Shown: positions 1 to 6,841, numbered from the stretch's first letter. The stretch is DNA of 10,076 bases from an uncultured Pirellulaceae bacterium (GCA_934278005.1 CAKQWG010000119.1:1-10076), one strand, 5' to 3'. A program made the numbers and translations. Notes: generated from the letters alone by a model not told the origin.

Positions 1-42
1 TTTCTAATCCGCAGGTCACAGGTTCGAATCCTGTCAGGGGTG
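1..42 (+). tRNA. tRNA-Arg(TCT), 3' part only
   Basis: Bases 1-7 (TTTCTAA) read as a complete anticodon loop with U33, anticodon TCT and A37/A38. Bases 8-12 are the 3' side of the anticodon stem and 13-17 a five-base variable loop. The T arm is perfect: ACAGG (18-22), loop TTCGAAT (23-29), CCTGT (30-34). Bases 35-41 are the 3' acceptor strand and G42 is the discriminator. CCA is not encoded. The 5' half lies outside the window, so acceptor and D-stem pairing cannot be checked. Confidence 0.87.
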
Positions 43-72
43 TTTTGAAGCGCGATCGATGGAATTAAAGAA

Positions 73-594
73 TTGAGCAATCCGTACCTGTCGCCGGAGA
101 ATGTTGACACGCCTGTGCGGGATCACATTGCGCTTGTACTGCGGGTACTTTCCGTCGCTTCCTTCGTTAGTGGTTTCGTGGCCCTGATAGCGTCCTACGG
201 GTACCCGGGATTAATGAATGCGACATGGTACTTCCGGATCCTACCTGTACTATCGCTTCTCGCATGCACGCTGGGTGCCATTGCAGTGGCGTCGCCGTGG
301 CAACCAACCACCACGGCAAATTGGTCTGTGCTTCTGCTTTCGCTTAGTTTTGCTTTTCCAATCGTATGCTTCTGTCTTGCCGCTGCATTGGACGGGGCAA
401 CCAAGTACGGTGTCTTTTGGCTTGTGCCGCGATTAATTATGTTCCTTACGGCATCAATCGCATTCTGGATTGCATCGATTCGGATTCACGGACATTCACG
501 CGGGCGACGCCTTGCAAGCATTGGATACGGACTTGGTATCCTCCAGTTGATGACTTCGGTGGTAGATATTTTGTACACGGAATGGGCTGGGTAG
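73..594 (+). CDS. Small five-helix membrane protein with planctomycete-type NPYxSP N-terminus
   Basis: This 173-residue protein belongs to no family I can name, and its function is unknown. Hydrophobic segments lie at about residues 18-41, 53-73, 84-105, 112-136 and 147-168, giving a likely five-helix inner-membrane protein with short loops. A basic stretch (HGHSRGRR, about 140-147) between the last two helices should face the cytoplasm. The N-terminus reads MSNPYLSP; a near-terminal NPYxSP motif is, from my recollection, common on small planctomycete membrane proteins. The start is TTG at 73. No ATG or GTG lies in frame between the stop at 46-48 and this codon, and the next Met (residue 48) would remove the first helix. 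GGA at 61-63 is at best a weak ribosome binding site. It lies only 30 bp after the tRNA on the same strand, so co-transcription is possible. Confidence 0.75.
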   Translation: MSNPYLSPENVDTPVRDHIALVLRVLSVASFVSGFVALIASYGYPGLMNATWYFRILPVLSLLACTLGAIAVASPWQPTTTANWSVLLLSLSFAFPIVCFCLAAALDGATKYGVFWLVPRLIMFLTASIAFWIASIRIHGHSRGRRLASIGYGLGILQLMTSVVDILYTEWAG

Positions 595-1159
595 CTGCGC
601 AGGACGAAGCTGCGGAGACGCGACCGCTCCTTGTAGTGCTGCGACTTGTCATAGCTCTTGCGGTCGCTCGATTGTCAAAAACGCCAAACGGTGAGGGACT
701 ATTACGGGCTGCGCTCTGGATAGTGCGGCGGCTTTCTGGCTGACCTCACAGCGCTGTGCGTCGTTGCGTTGTGTGCATTTTTCTTAACGCAGAGGGCGCA
801 CGCGCAGGGTCGTGCCGTCGCCTGCGCAGGCCGCGACTGTTGAGGGCCGCCGCTGCCGGTAGAGCCAATTCGGCGTTTGGTGATGCGTGGGATTGAGCGA
901 CTGATAAAACTACAGGACGCAGCTGCACTGCTGAACATGTTGCAGTGGGTCAGAAATGGTAACTCTGCAAAGCGGTCTGTCGCGGATCGGTAATGGATCG
1001 TACCGAATTGCATGGTATCGGGCCAGCTGGCTCTAAAGCTACGACAAGTCGCAGCAAAACATGGAGCCTACTCGCGGCCGCGAGATCCTCTTCGGAGTTG
1101 GGCAACTGTATGGCTGAGCGGAAAATGGATGTCGAGCATGGCTGAGGGAAACCTGCGAG
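595..1159. other. 565-bp intergenic stretch without a supportable gene
   Basis: Open frames here (for example the minus-strand one at 702-1013) have low-complexity, Arg/Ser/Ala-rich translations with no recognisable domain and no ribosome binding site. I see no T-tracted hairpin that would terminate either flanking gene. The only local symmetries are GCCAGCTGGC (1022-1031) and CTCGCGGCCGCGAG (1071-1084), which have no loop and are expected occasionally at this GC content. It lies between the 3' ends of two convergent genes. Confidence 0.5.
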
Positions 1160-2584
1160 CTACTTAAGCGAGGCTAACTGATAAGCTCGCGAACGGAAGA
1201 GAAACTCGGTCAAGTTGCCTTCGTGAGGCTGAAGCCAGTTCAAACGGTTCGTGGGTATGGCGCCGACGTTTAAGCGGTCGATGTCGGTACTCTCGGTCAG
1301 CTCGCTTAGCAGCTGTTCGTCGGCGGTCAATGCGGTGCAGATCAGCGTCGAACCGATCTTCTTCAAAAACTGCGACTGAGGACATTTAACCACGCTGGTA
1401 AATGGGAACATGTACTCTTTCGAAACAATGGCCCGCTGAGGACTGTCGGCATGCGCAATGACTGGTCGCAAATAGGCACAGCGATCCTTCTCGATCAGTC
1501 GCGGGCCGAAACCAGCGGTCGAGTCGCTGACGCCCGCTTCGGCTAGGTCCTGCTCGACCATAGCCCACGTTCCAGTTGCCATGGCTGCGTTGGTGAAGGC
1601 GGCCAGGCCAGCTTGTGGGTCGGTTGGGGGTAGGACGCCGACGGGTCCCAGCCGCTCGGCCAATGCCTGAGCAATAGCTTCGGTATGACGCGACGCCCAG
1701 ATGCTCGAACAGTTGATGCAGCTGCGACCAGAATTGGAAAAGATGCTTTCGACCATCAAATCCACATAGTCCTCCCAGCGATCGACGACGTCGTCGCCGA
1801 TGAGGATCTTCGAAAAGCCCGGTCCGTGCGGTTGCACGCGCGGGTCGCCAGCGTACTTTTCGACTGTCTGCGCACTGCCAAAGATCATCGCGCGGCGGCA
1901 GCGAGCCAGCAGTGTGTTGCCGACCTCGTGGCCACCGGGATACAGACCAAAGGCTTCGGCCGGCAGACCAGCTTCGATAAAGGCGGCGATCATGCGGTAC
2001 GGCGTCCACGGTTCCTGGCTGCCAGGCTTGAGCAGCAAGCCGATCTGCAGGGCAACGGCGGGTAACCACAGCGTGTGCACGCCGGGCGAATTGTTCGGCA
2101 GAACTGCTCCTAGCACGGGCGATTGAACTTGATAGCTGACCGTAACTCCGCGCCCCTCCTCACCGTAGCCGCGCGTCAAAATATCCAGGTCCAGACCACG
2201 TGTCAGCGAGTCGAGAATTTGGCGCATGTTGGCCAGCACGAAGGAATTCTTCTTCATATTCGCCAAGCACATGTGCTCAGGCAAACCCGTGCTGGCCGAC
2301 TGCTGGTGAATGAACTCGTCGACGCTCTGCGTACCATCGCCCATGGGGAGCGTAGCCGATTCGAACAGTTCGGCCGCTTTACTGCAACGAGCGAGCAGTT
2401 CTTGACTGGGGATCTCGCGCAGGGCCGCGCGAGCCCGCGGCGCACGCTGCATATCCAACTGCAACATGCCGCCGTTGACTTGCGAAATACTAGCGATCGG
2501 CTCGCCGGTATCGAAGTGGATGACCTGTTGGGTATCCAGCGATGTATAGATTTTGCCAAACCGCAGGGCAGGAAGCTTTAACAT
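1160..2584 (-). CDS. ALDH-fold acyl-thioester reductase-like protein, second gene of a ligase/reductase pair
   Basis: This 474-residue protein has the aldehyde dehydrogenase fold. Residues 157-187 hold the cofactor-binding region: PNNSP (163-167) replaces the usual PWNxP and supplies the oxyanion Asn165, and LLLKPG supplies Lys186. FGSAQTV (235-241) matches the FTGST turn. NSGRSC (284-289) is the active-site motif with catalytic Cys289, and a second Cys sits at 292. KEYMFPF (389-395) matches PxExFGP, with Glu390. The place of the general-base motif (ELGG) reads HGPGFSK (253-259), so the Glu needed for thioester hydrolysis appears absent. CoA-acylating ALDHs and LuxC-type reductases lack it too. 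From this and the LuxE-like gene 17 nt upstream I infer reduction of an acyl thioester to an aldehyde; the substrate is unknown. The ATG at 2584 has only a weak GGA upstream. An ordinary NAD(P)-dependent aldehyde dehydrogenase remains possible. Confidence 0.85.
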   Translation of the reverse strand: MLKLPALRFGKIYTSLDTQQVIHFDTGEPIASISQVNGGMLQLDMQRAPRARAALREIPSQELLARCSKAAELFESATLPMGDGTQSVDEFIHQQSASTGLPEHMCLANMKKNSFVLANMRQILDSLTRGLDLDILTRGYGEEGRGVTVSYQVQSPVLGAVLPNNSPGVHTLWLPAVALQIGLLLKPGSQEPWTPYRMIAAFIEAGLPAEAFGLYPGGHEVGNTLLARCRRAMIFGSAQTVEKYAGDPRVQPHGPGFSKILIGDDVVDRWEDYVDLMVESIFSNSGRSCINCSSIWASRHTEAIAQALAERLGPVGVLPPTDPQAGLAAFTNAAMATGTWAMVEQDLAEAGVSDSTAGFGPRLIEKDRCAYLRPVIAHADSPQRAIVSKEYMFPFTSVVKCPQSQFLKKIGSTLICTALTADEQLLSELTESTDIDRLNVGAIPTNRLNWLQPHEGNLTEFLFRSRAYQLASLK

Positions 2585-2601
2585 TCAATCAAATCCAATA
2601 A

Positions 2602-3717
2602 TCAATAGACGCCGACGGTCGTTTGCGATGCGATGGCGTGGTAGGGACGCACTCCGCTAACCCCATCCCAGGGATACTTAACGTACGGCGCCTCACGCTC
2701 TCCCTCATCGCGCTCGAGAAAGCCGGGCACGAAAAATTCTTTGGTCATAGTGTAAAGCTTGACGCGCCCGGTGCCGCCCAGCGGTACGAGTTGCGTGTGG
2801 TCATCGAAGTCGACCACTTCGATGGCCGCGCGAGGCTGCGGAGCGTAATAAGTGATCTTGTAATCGTCATCGGCGGTAACGGGTTTGCTGCAGGCCAAGC
2901 CCATCAGCGTGTTGCCATAGGTCGGGGTCATGTACACGCCACTCTCTTCGGGCGGACCGTTGAATAATTCTTCGACGCAAAAGCGAGTCCACTGAGGCGT
3001 GAACTCAGTTCCGCCTGAAAAAATGCCCGTGATGCCAATCTCCTGAATGCTGGTCCCCTGTTCGGCTAGGCCATAGGCCAGAGCCTCGAGCAGTTTGGGC
3101 GTAGTGAACATGCATTTGATGTCGTGATCGGCGGTCAAGATGGTGATGGCCTGCTCGATACAGTGCTGCTTGTAGGCTTCGAGATGTTCCATCCAACCTC
3201 GTTTGATCAGCTTGACCACCCAGCGCGGATCGAGGTCGATGCAGAATGAAATCCCGCCTCGGACCTGACACAGGTGCTCGACGGCCAGACGCAGTCGACG
3301 CGGCCCAGAGGGTCCGAGCATCAACCAGTTCGCGCCACGCGGGAAATACTCGTCGGGCAGCGTCTCGCTGAACATCTCGTAGTCGATGCGAAAGTCATCG
3401 ATCACGACGCGGCTTTTGGGCACCCCGGTCGTTCCACCGGTTTCAAAGACGTAGGTCGGGCGACCGTCGAGCCCCTTGGGGACCCACCGCCGGACCGGAC
3501 CGCCACGCAGCCAATCGTCTTCGAATAACGGAAACTTTTTCAAATCGTCAAAACACTTGACTTCGGAGAGCGGATCAAACGACAGTTCCCCTTTCTTCTG
3601 CAACCAAAAGGGAGAGCCGGTTGAGTCGTGGAAGTGCCACTGGACCATTTCGACAGTATGTTCGTCCAAGCGCTGTCGTGCCTGTGTCACATCCATTGGA
3701 GCGGCTGGCGCGGTCAT
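2602..3717 (-). CDS. LuxE/PaaK-like acyl-adenylate-forming ligase
   Basis: This 371-residue protein belongs to the AMP-forming adenylate superfamily, nearest to the LuxE (acyl-protein synthetase) and PaaK (phenylacetate-CoA ligase) branch. The phosphate-binding loop is FETGGTTGVPKSR (91-103). PTYGNT (265-270) matches the YGxTE motif. GGTGRVKLY (314-322), followed by FLERDEGE (333-340), matches the hinge region with its ribose-binding Asp. Length is close to LuxE (about 370) and shorter than typical PaaK (about 430), suggesting a reduced C-terminal domain. The likely role is activation of a carboxylic acid as acyl-AMP and transfer to a thiol, for reduction by the downstream ALDH-like protein. 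The frame stays open to a GTG at 3897, but that codon lies in a tandem repeat and the extra 60 residues match nothing, so I chose ATG 3717. A candidate promoter at 3766-3794 supports this start. Confidence 0.85.
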   Translation of the reverse strand: MTAPAAPMDVTQARQRLDEHTVEMVQWHFHDSTGSPFWLQKKGELSFDPLSEVKCFDDLKKFPLFEDDWLRGGPVRRWVPKGLDGRPTYVFETGGTTGVPKSRVVIDDFRIDYEMFSETLPDEYFPRGANWLMLGPSGPRRLRLAVEHLCQVRGGISFCIDLDPRWVVKLIKRGWMEHLEAYKQHCIEQAITILTADHDIKCMFTTPKLLEALAYGLAEQGTSIQEIGITGIFSGGTEFTPQWTRFCVEELFNGPPEESGVYMTPTYGNTLMGLACSKPVTADDDYKITYYAPQPRAAIEVVDFDDHTQLVPLGGTGRVKLYTMTKEFFVPGFLERDEGEREAPYVKYPWDGVSGVRPYHAIASQTTVGVY

Positions 3718-3744
3718 CTGAGATCTCGATTGCTTAGGTGGGTT

Positions 3745-3799
3745 ATGGATTGCCTCGCTGCGACGAGCATATCCGGGGAACAAGCGATGGGCAATCCAT
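3745..3799. repeat. 10-bp perfect inverted repeat around the ligase promoter
   Basis: ATGGATTGCC (3745-3754) and GGCAATCCAT (3790-3799) are exact inverted copies separated by 35 bp. They bracket the candidate promoter of the ligase/reductase operon. They could be paired operator half-sites or the base of a leader stem. A match of this size at such spacing is expected about once per 10 kb by chance, so only its position makes it notable. Confidence 0.4.
3766..3794 (-). promoter_or_regulatory. Candidate sigma70-type promoter of the ligase/reductase operon
   Basis: Read on the minus strand: TTGCCC (3794-3789) as -35, a 17-bp spacer, and TATGCT (3771-3766) as -10. Each box matches consensus at four of six bases. 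Transcription would start near 3759, leaving a leader of about 42 nt before ATG 3717. The boxes are weak, so the call rests mainly on spacing and position. Confidence 0.35.
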
Positions 3800-3849
3800 T
3801 GTAATGCATCCCGCGCCGCTCCACCATTCAGGCAGCGACTCGACCGGCC

Positions 3850-3915
3850 ACACTCAGCGACTTCACTCGTAACACTCAGCGACTTCACTCGTAACACTCA
3901 GCGACTTCACTCGTA
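3850..3915. repeat. Three perfect tandem copies of a 22-bp unit
   Basis: The unit ACACTCAGCGACTTCACTCG+TA occurs at 3850-3871, 3872-3893 and 3894-3915 without a single difference, followed by the partial copy ACA (3916-3918). The copies are directly abutting with no spacers. They lie in the intergenic region upstream of the ligase gene. Perfect identity points to recent expansion by slippage. The GTG of the over-extended ligase frame lies inside the third copy. Confidence 0.95.
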
Positions 3916-4010
3916 ACATACGGCGAGCGCGCCCGCAGCACACAGCGCGGACGCAGTGACCGTCTCGCACAGCAGACAGGACAACACGCGAGCGACAGGC
4001 CACAAAACGA

Positions 4011-4041
4011 AAGATCCGCAGAAGCAACTCCTGCGGATCTT
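4011..4041 (-). terminator. Intrinsic terminator of the 4074-5375 gene
   Basis: AAGATCCGCAG (4011-4021) and CTGCGGATCTT (4031-4041) form a perfect 11-bp stem with a 9-nt loop. On the minus strand the stem is followed by a T-rich tail (TTTCGTTTTG). It starts 33 bp after the stop codon of the secreted-protein gene, as expected for its rho-independent terminator. Confidence 0.8.
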
Positions 4042-4073
4042 GGGACTACCAATTTTCCAGCGCGTCTGCAGTT

Positions 4074-5375
4074 CTAGTTAATAGGCGTCGCCGGAGGGAC
4101 GCTAAACCCGCTGTCCTCATCCGCCAGCGCGGTAACGCCCACGGCCAAGCCGGCAATTCCGAGCAGTCCGCCGAGGCCGCCAAGACCTCCTCCGCCGCCG
4201 AGGCCACCGCCACCGCCACCGCCGGCTCCGCCACCAAATCCACGACCGAAACCGTGATGGCCGAAGCCATGACCACCACCAAAACCGCCGCCGAATCCAC
4301 CACCAAACCCGCCGCCATAACCGCCGCCGCAAGCCGGCGCCGAGCCGCAACCACAGGCATTCACACCCAGCCCGCAAGGCTCTGCGTGCACGGCCAGCTC
4401 AGGCACAGCGGGCAAGGGCACCGCAGGCAGTGGACCACAAGTCGAACAGGCGTTGATCTCAGGTTGCTGGATTAGTTCACAGCACAGGCAGTCGCTGGCC
4501 ATGCCAACGTGAGCCGATACCATGCGAATTGCCCCAACTGCGGTCGCTACCTGTTCGGCGGCGTGAACCGCTTCGAACGAGAGCACCGCAAAACCGTCAT
4601 TGCCACTGACGAACAAATCGTACACGCCAGGCTTGATGCCGCCGATTTTGTAGTAGCCATCTTTGTTGACCGCTGCCTTTGCAACAACTTCGCCAGACTG
4701 AACAATCTGCGCAATCGTGCCCGACAAATCCTGTTCGGCATAGGTCCAGCCCGGCCGCGAAACGCGTCCCACCAGTGCCCCATCGCGTAGAGCGACGCGG
4801 TGCGAGTTATTAAACTTCCGCTGACTGGCAATGGGATCCTGGTCGTGGCTGCGATAGTAAGCATCCCCAACGGGCGCCAAATCGCTGGGAATCAAATTGC
4901 TTGCCAGCAACTGCGTGGCCACCGCTTCTGGGATGACGCTGGCGTAGACTTCCAAATCCGAAGAGAGGTGCGTGGCCTGGTTGGGAAGAACGTGCAGTGC
5001 GTAAGCGGCAAAGGTGTAGTTGCCGCGGCCTTGGATTGCGTATGCGCCAGGCTGTAGGCCCTGCAGAGTGAATTCGCCACCCACGTCGGTGGTCGTCTCT
5101 AAGACTACTCGGCCGTCGCGCGAGACGATGACCTTGGCTCCGATACGCCCCTCGGTCTGCCCGTCATCATCCAGTACCACTAATTTGCCCGTAATGTTGC
5201 CGGCTGCGTCCAGACGGACCCATTCGCGTTGGTGCAGATAATTGATATGTTCCGCGGTGGCAGGCTCTGCCGAGATCGCGGTGGCTTGATCGACGTCCGA
5301 ACGTAGATCGTCTTGCCCGTAGGCAGCGGCGCTGGCGCTGAGTGCTGCCAAGGTCAAATAGAGTAGTTTCCTCAT
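4074..5375 (-). CDS. Secreted two-domain carboxypeptidase-regulatory-like protein with Cys-rich segment, Gly-rich region and shared C-terminal tail
   Basis: This 433-residue protein has a signal peptide (about 1-20, cleavage near AAAYG/QDD). Two beta-sandwich repeats of the carboxypeptidase-regulatory/SpaA-like type follow, at about 62-130 (GEFTLQGLQPGAYAI is the typical end strand) and about 200-272 (GYYKIGGIKPGVYDLFVSG). Such domains are structural and occur in surface proteins. Residues 296-349 hold nine Cys, including CLCC and CSTC, and Pro-Ala-Val repeats, suggesting disulfides or metal binding. Residues 350-400 are almost all Gly with Phe, Tyr and His. The tail has a hydrophobic core (about 404-417, GIAGLAVGVTAL), then acidic ADED and GFSVPPATP, and is nearly identical to the tail of the 5640-6824 product. 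I infer an envelope or extracellular role; no enzymatic motif is visible. ATG 5375 precedes a good signal peptide but has a weak ribosome binding site. Confidence 0.82.
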   Translation of the reverse strand: MRKLLYLTLAALSASAAAYGQDDLRSDVDQATAISAEPATAEHINYLHQREWVRLDAAGNITGKLVVLDDDGQTEGRIGAKVIVSRDGRVVLETTTDVGGEFTLQGLQPGAYAIQGRGNYTFAAYALHVLPNQATHLSSDLEVYASVIPEAVATQLLASNLIPSDLAPVGDAYYRSHDQDPIASQRKFNNSHRVALRDGALVGRVSRPGWTYAEQDLSGTIAQIVQSGEVVAKAAVNKDGYYKIGGIKPGVYDLFVSGNDGFAVLSFEAVHAAEQVATAVGAIRMVSAHVGMASDCLCCELIQQPEINACSTCGPLPAVPLPAVPELAVHAEPCGLGVNACGCGSAPACGGGYGGGFGGGFGGGFGGGHGFGHHGFGRGFGGGAGGGGGGGLGGGGGLGGLGGLLGIAGLAVGVTALADEDSGFSVPPATPIN

Positions 5376-5423
5376 GGTGCGTATCCCAACAAATCTCGTT
5401 ACAAAATAGGTAGACTGCGCAGT

Positions 5424-5452
5424 ATGCTAATTGTAGGGGAAGAGCGGGTCAA
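5424..5452 (-). promoter_or_regulatory. Candidate sigma70-type promoter of the 4074-5375 gene
   Basis: On the minus strand TTGACC (5452-5447) is five of six for the -35 box and TAGCAT (5429-5424) four of six for the -10 box, with a 17-bp spacer. The start would be near 5417, with a leader of about 42 nt. A perfect 10-bp palindrome, ACTGCGCAGT (5414-5423), lies over the predicted start site and could be an operator, though palindromes of this size are not rare. Confidence 0.5.
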
Positions 5453-5530
5453 GGAAAATTGCGCGAAATTTGGGTGGTATAGGATCTTTAGCAACAATTT
5501 GAGACTGGATACGTGAGATGCGCACACGAA

Positions 5531-5560
5531 AAAAACCGCAGCCGTGAAGCTGCGGTTTTT
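5531..5560 (-). terminator. Intrinsic terminator between the two secreted-protein genes
   Basis: AAAAACCGCAGC (5531-5542) and GCTGCGGTTTTT (5549-5560) form a perfect 12-bp stem with a 6-nt loop. On the minus strand it ends in a run of seven T. It lies about 80 bp beyond the stop of the 5640-6824 gene and upstream of the next gene's promoter, so it should separate the two transcripts. The A/T flanks would let it act on both strands. Confidence 0.85.
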
Positions 5561-5593
5561 ATCTTAATGTCCATCAATTTTGACGTGCACTAA

Positions 5594-5618
5594 CAGCGAG
5601 CGGCTAAGAGGCTCGCTG
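5594..5618 (-). other. GC-rich hairpin just after the 5640-6824 stop codon
   Basis: CAGCGAGC (5594-5601) and GCTCGCTG (5611-5618) form a perfect 8-bp stem with a 9-nt loop. No T-run follows on the minus strand, so it is probably not a terminator by itself. It may protect the mRNA 3' end ahead of the strong terminator at 5531-5560. Confidence 0.45.
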
Positions 5619-5639
5619 GCTAATCCAAATTAGTCAAAC

Positions 5640-6824
5640 TTACTCAGAAACGACAACAACGGGTGTTGCGACTGGAGTCGAGAAGCCGTCATCTTCGTCG
5701 GCCAGGGCAACGACGCCTAAAGCTAGGCCAGCGATGCCGAGCAGTCCGCCAATGCCACCGAGTCCGCCGCCGATGCCACCACCGCCACCGGAGCCGCCGC
5801 CGAAGCCGCCGCCGAAGCCGCCACCGCCGCCACCCATAGGACCAAATCCGCCGCCCATGGGAGCGAAGCCGTCACCCATCAATGGAAGTGGCTCACCTGC
5901 CAATGGCAGTGGAGGAGGCAACATGCCATCCATGCCTGCACCAGGAGCTCCACCGGCAGCTGGAATTACCAGCGTCGATGCAACCGCTAGGGCTTCGTTA
6001 GCCGCGGTCGAAACGAACTTTGCCGATTGCGTGCCGTTGGCCGAGACGCGTGTGTCGTCAACGAGTTCAAGGCCGAGCGTTGCGAACGCACCGCCGCCGA
6101 GCACGACATCCACAGCACCTGGAGCGGTGGCTGGGAACGAGAAGCGGCCATCGCGATCCACTGCCGCTGTAGCCATCAACTTGCCTTGCTTGAACACTTT
6201 GACAACGTGAGCTTCTGGAATGACGCGATCGTTTTCAAAAGCGACTTGACCACTGACCACACCACCTCGAATCGAAACTCGCTGGCTCTGCGTCGCGGGC
6301 TGCAGCGGTGCAACGAGCTCAACAAATGGGCGAGGAGCCCCGAGTTGATCTTGCGGGGCCCACAGCGACTGCAGGACCTCGTCGACTCGAGCGCGATTCA
6401 TCGTGGCCGCATAGATGTCCATCGCAGGAGCTTGTCCCAACTGGCTGCCGTCGACGGCTTGGAAGGAGACGATACCGTAGCAATCTGCCGATTCAGCAGC
6501 GATCTCGTACACACCTGGAACTAGTCCGGTGAGTGTGAACGAACCATCTTCGGAGGTCTGCACGGTGGCCAGAACCATCATGTCTTTGGACAGAGTGACG
6601 ACGGTATTGCCCTGCGCCTGCACGGCTCCCGCTTCGCCGACAGTCATAACGCGACCTTTAAGGCTGCCGTCAGCCTGAATTGCGCCCCAACCGCTGTGGT
6701 AGACGCTCGTTTGAGCGTGCGCTACTTCAGTGGCGGGTTTCGGAGCAGGTACTGATTCACCTTGCGCCCAGGCATTGCCTGCGCTCAAAATGACCCCTAG
6801 TCCGAGCAGTGTACGTAGTAGCAT
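5640..6824 (-). CDS. Secreted two-domain carboxypeptidase-regulatory-like protein with Gly-rich region and shared C-terminal tail
   Basis: This 394-residue protein is a paralog of the 4074-5375 product. It has a signal peptide (1-20, cleavage at AWA/QG) and two beta-sandwich repeats: about 55-125 (GSFTLTGLVPGVYEIAAES, with the same G-x-Y end strand) and about 187-255 (GRFSFPATAPGAVDVVLGG). A Pro/Leu-rich linker (301-317) follows, then Gly with Phe and Met (318-360), and the C-terminal tail (355-388) with GIAGLALGVVALADED. It lacks the Cys-rich segment of its paralog; its only mature-region Cys is Cys115. Over 34 aligned tail residues I count 28 identities, while the DNA carries many synonymous changes, so the tail is held by selection rather than by recent copying. 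A surface or extracellular structural role is inferred. ATG 6824 is supported by AGGAGG upstream. It has its own promoter and terminator. Confidence 0.82.
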   Translation of the reverse strand: MLLRTLLGLGVILSAGNAWAQGESVPAPKPATEVAHAQTSVYHSGWGAIQADGSLKGRVMTVGEAGAVQAQGNTVVTLSKDMMVLATVQTSEDGSFTLTGLVPGVYEIAAESADCYGIVSFQAVDGSQLGQAPAMDIYAATMNRARVDEVLQSLWAPQDQLGAPRPFVELVAPLQPATQSQRVSIRGGVVSGQVAFENDRVIPEAHVVKVFKQGKLMATAAVDRDGRFSFPATAPGAVDVVLGGGAFATLGLELVDDTRVSANGTQSAKFVSTAANEALAVASTLVIPAAGGAPGAGMDGMLPPPLPLAGEPLPLMGDGFAPMGGGFGPMGGGGGGFGGGFGGGSGGGGGIGGGLGGIGGLLGIAGLALGVVALADEDDGFSTPVATPVVVVSE

Positions 6825-6835
6825 GATTCTCAGCC

Positions 6836-6841
6836 CCTCCT
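6836..6841 (-). promoter_or_regulatory. Strong Shine-Dalgarno site for the 5640-6824 gene
   Basis: The minus strand reads AGGAGG, ending 11 nt before ATG 6824. It is the only full-strength ribosome binding site I see in this window. Together with the best promoter, it suggests this secreted protein is made in large amounts. Confidence 0.7.

Noticed and set aside
1..600. Genomic island inserted at the tRNA 3' end
   Set aside because: No integrase, no second copy of the tRNA 3' end and no mobility gene is seen in the window.
702..1013. Minus-strand frame in the 595-1159 gap
   Set aside because: There is no ribosome binding site, no domain, and an Arg/Ser-rich composition typical of out-of-frame translation in GC-rich DNA.
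1071..1084. 14-bp palindrome CTCGCGGCCGCGAG
   Set aside because: It has no loop, no T-tract and no promoter beside it. With 7-bp arms, about one such site per 10-16 kb is expected by chance, and GC bias raises that.
3850..3915. Possible CRISPR array
   Set aside because: The three 22-bp units abut directly with no spacers, and no cas gene is present.
5734..6210. Plus-strand frame with a striking poly-Pro translation
   Set aside because: It is the antisense of the Gly-rich part of the secreted-protein gene; GGN codons read as CCN on the other strand.
4074..6824. LPXTG or PEP-CTERM anchoring of the two secreted proteins
   Set aside because: Neither motif is present, and the hydrophobic stretch is followed by acidic rather than basic residues.
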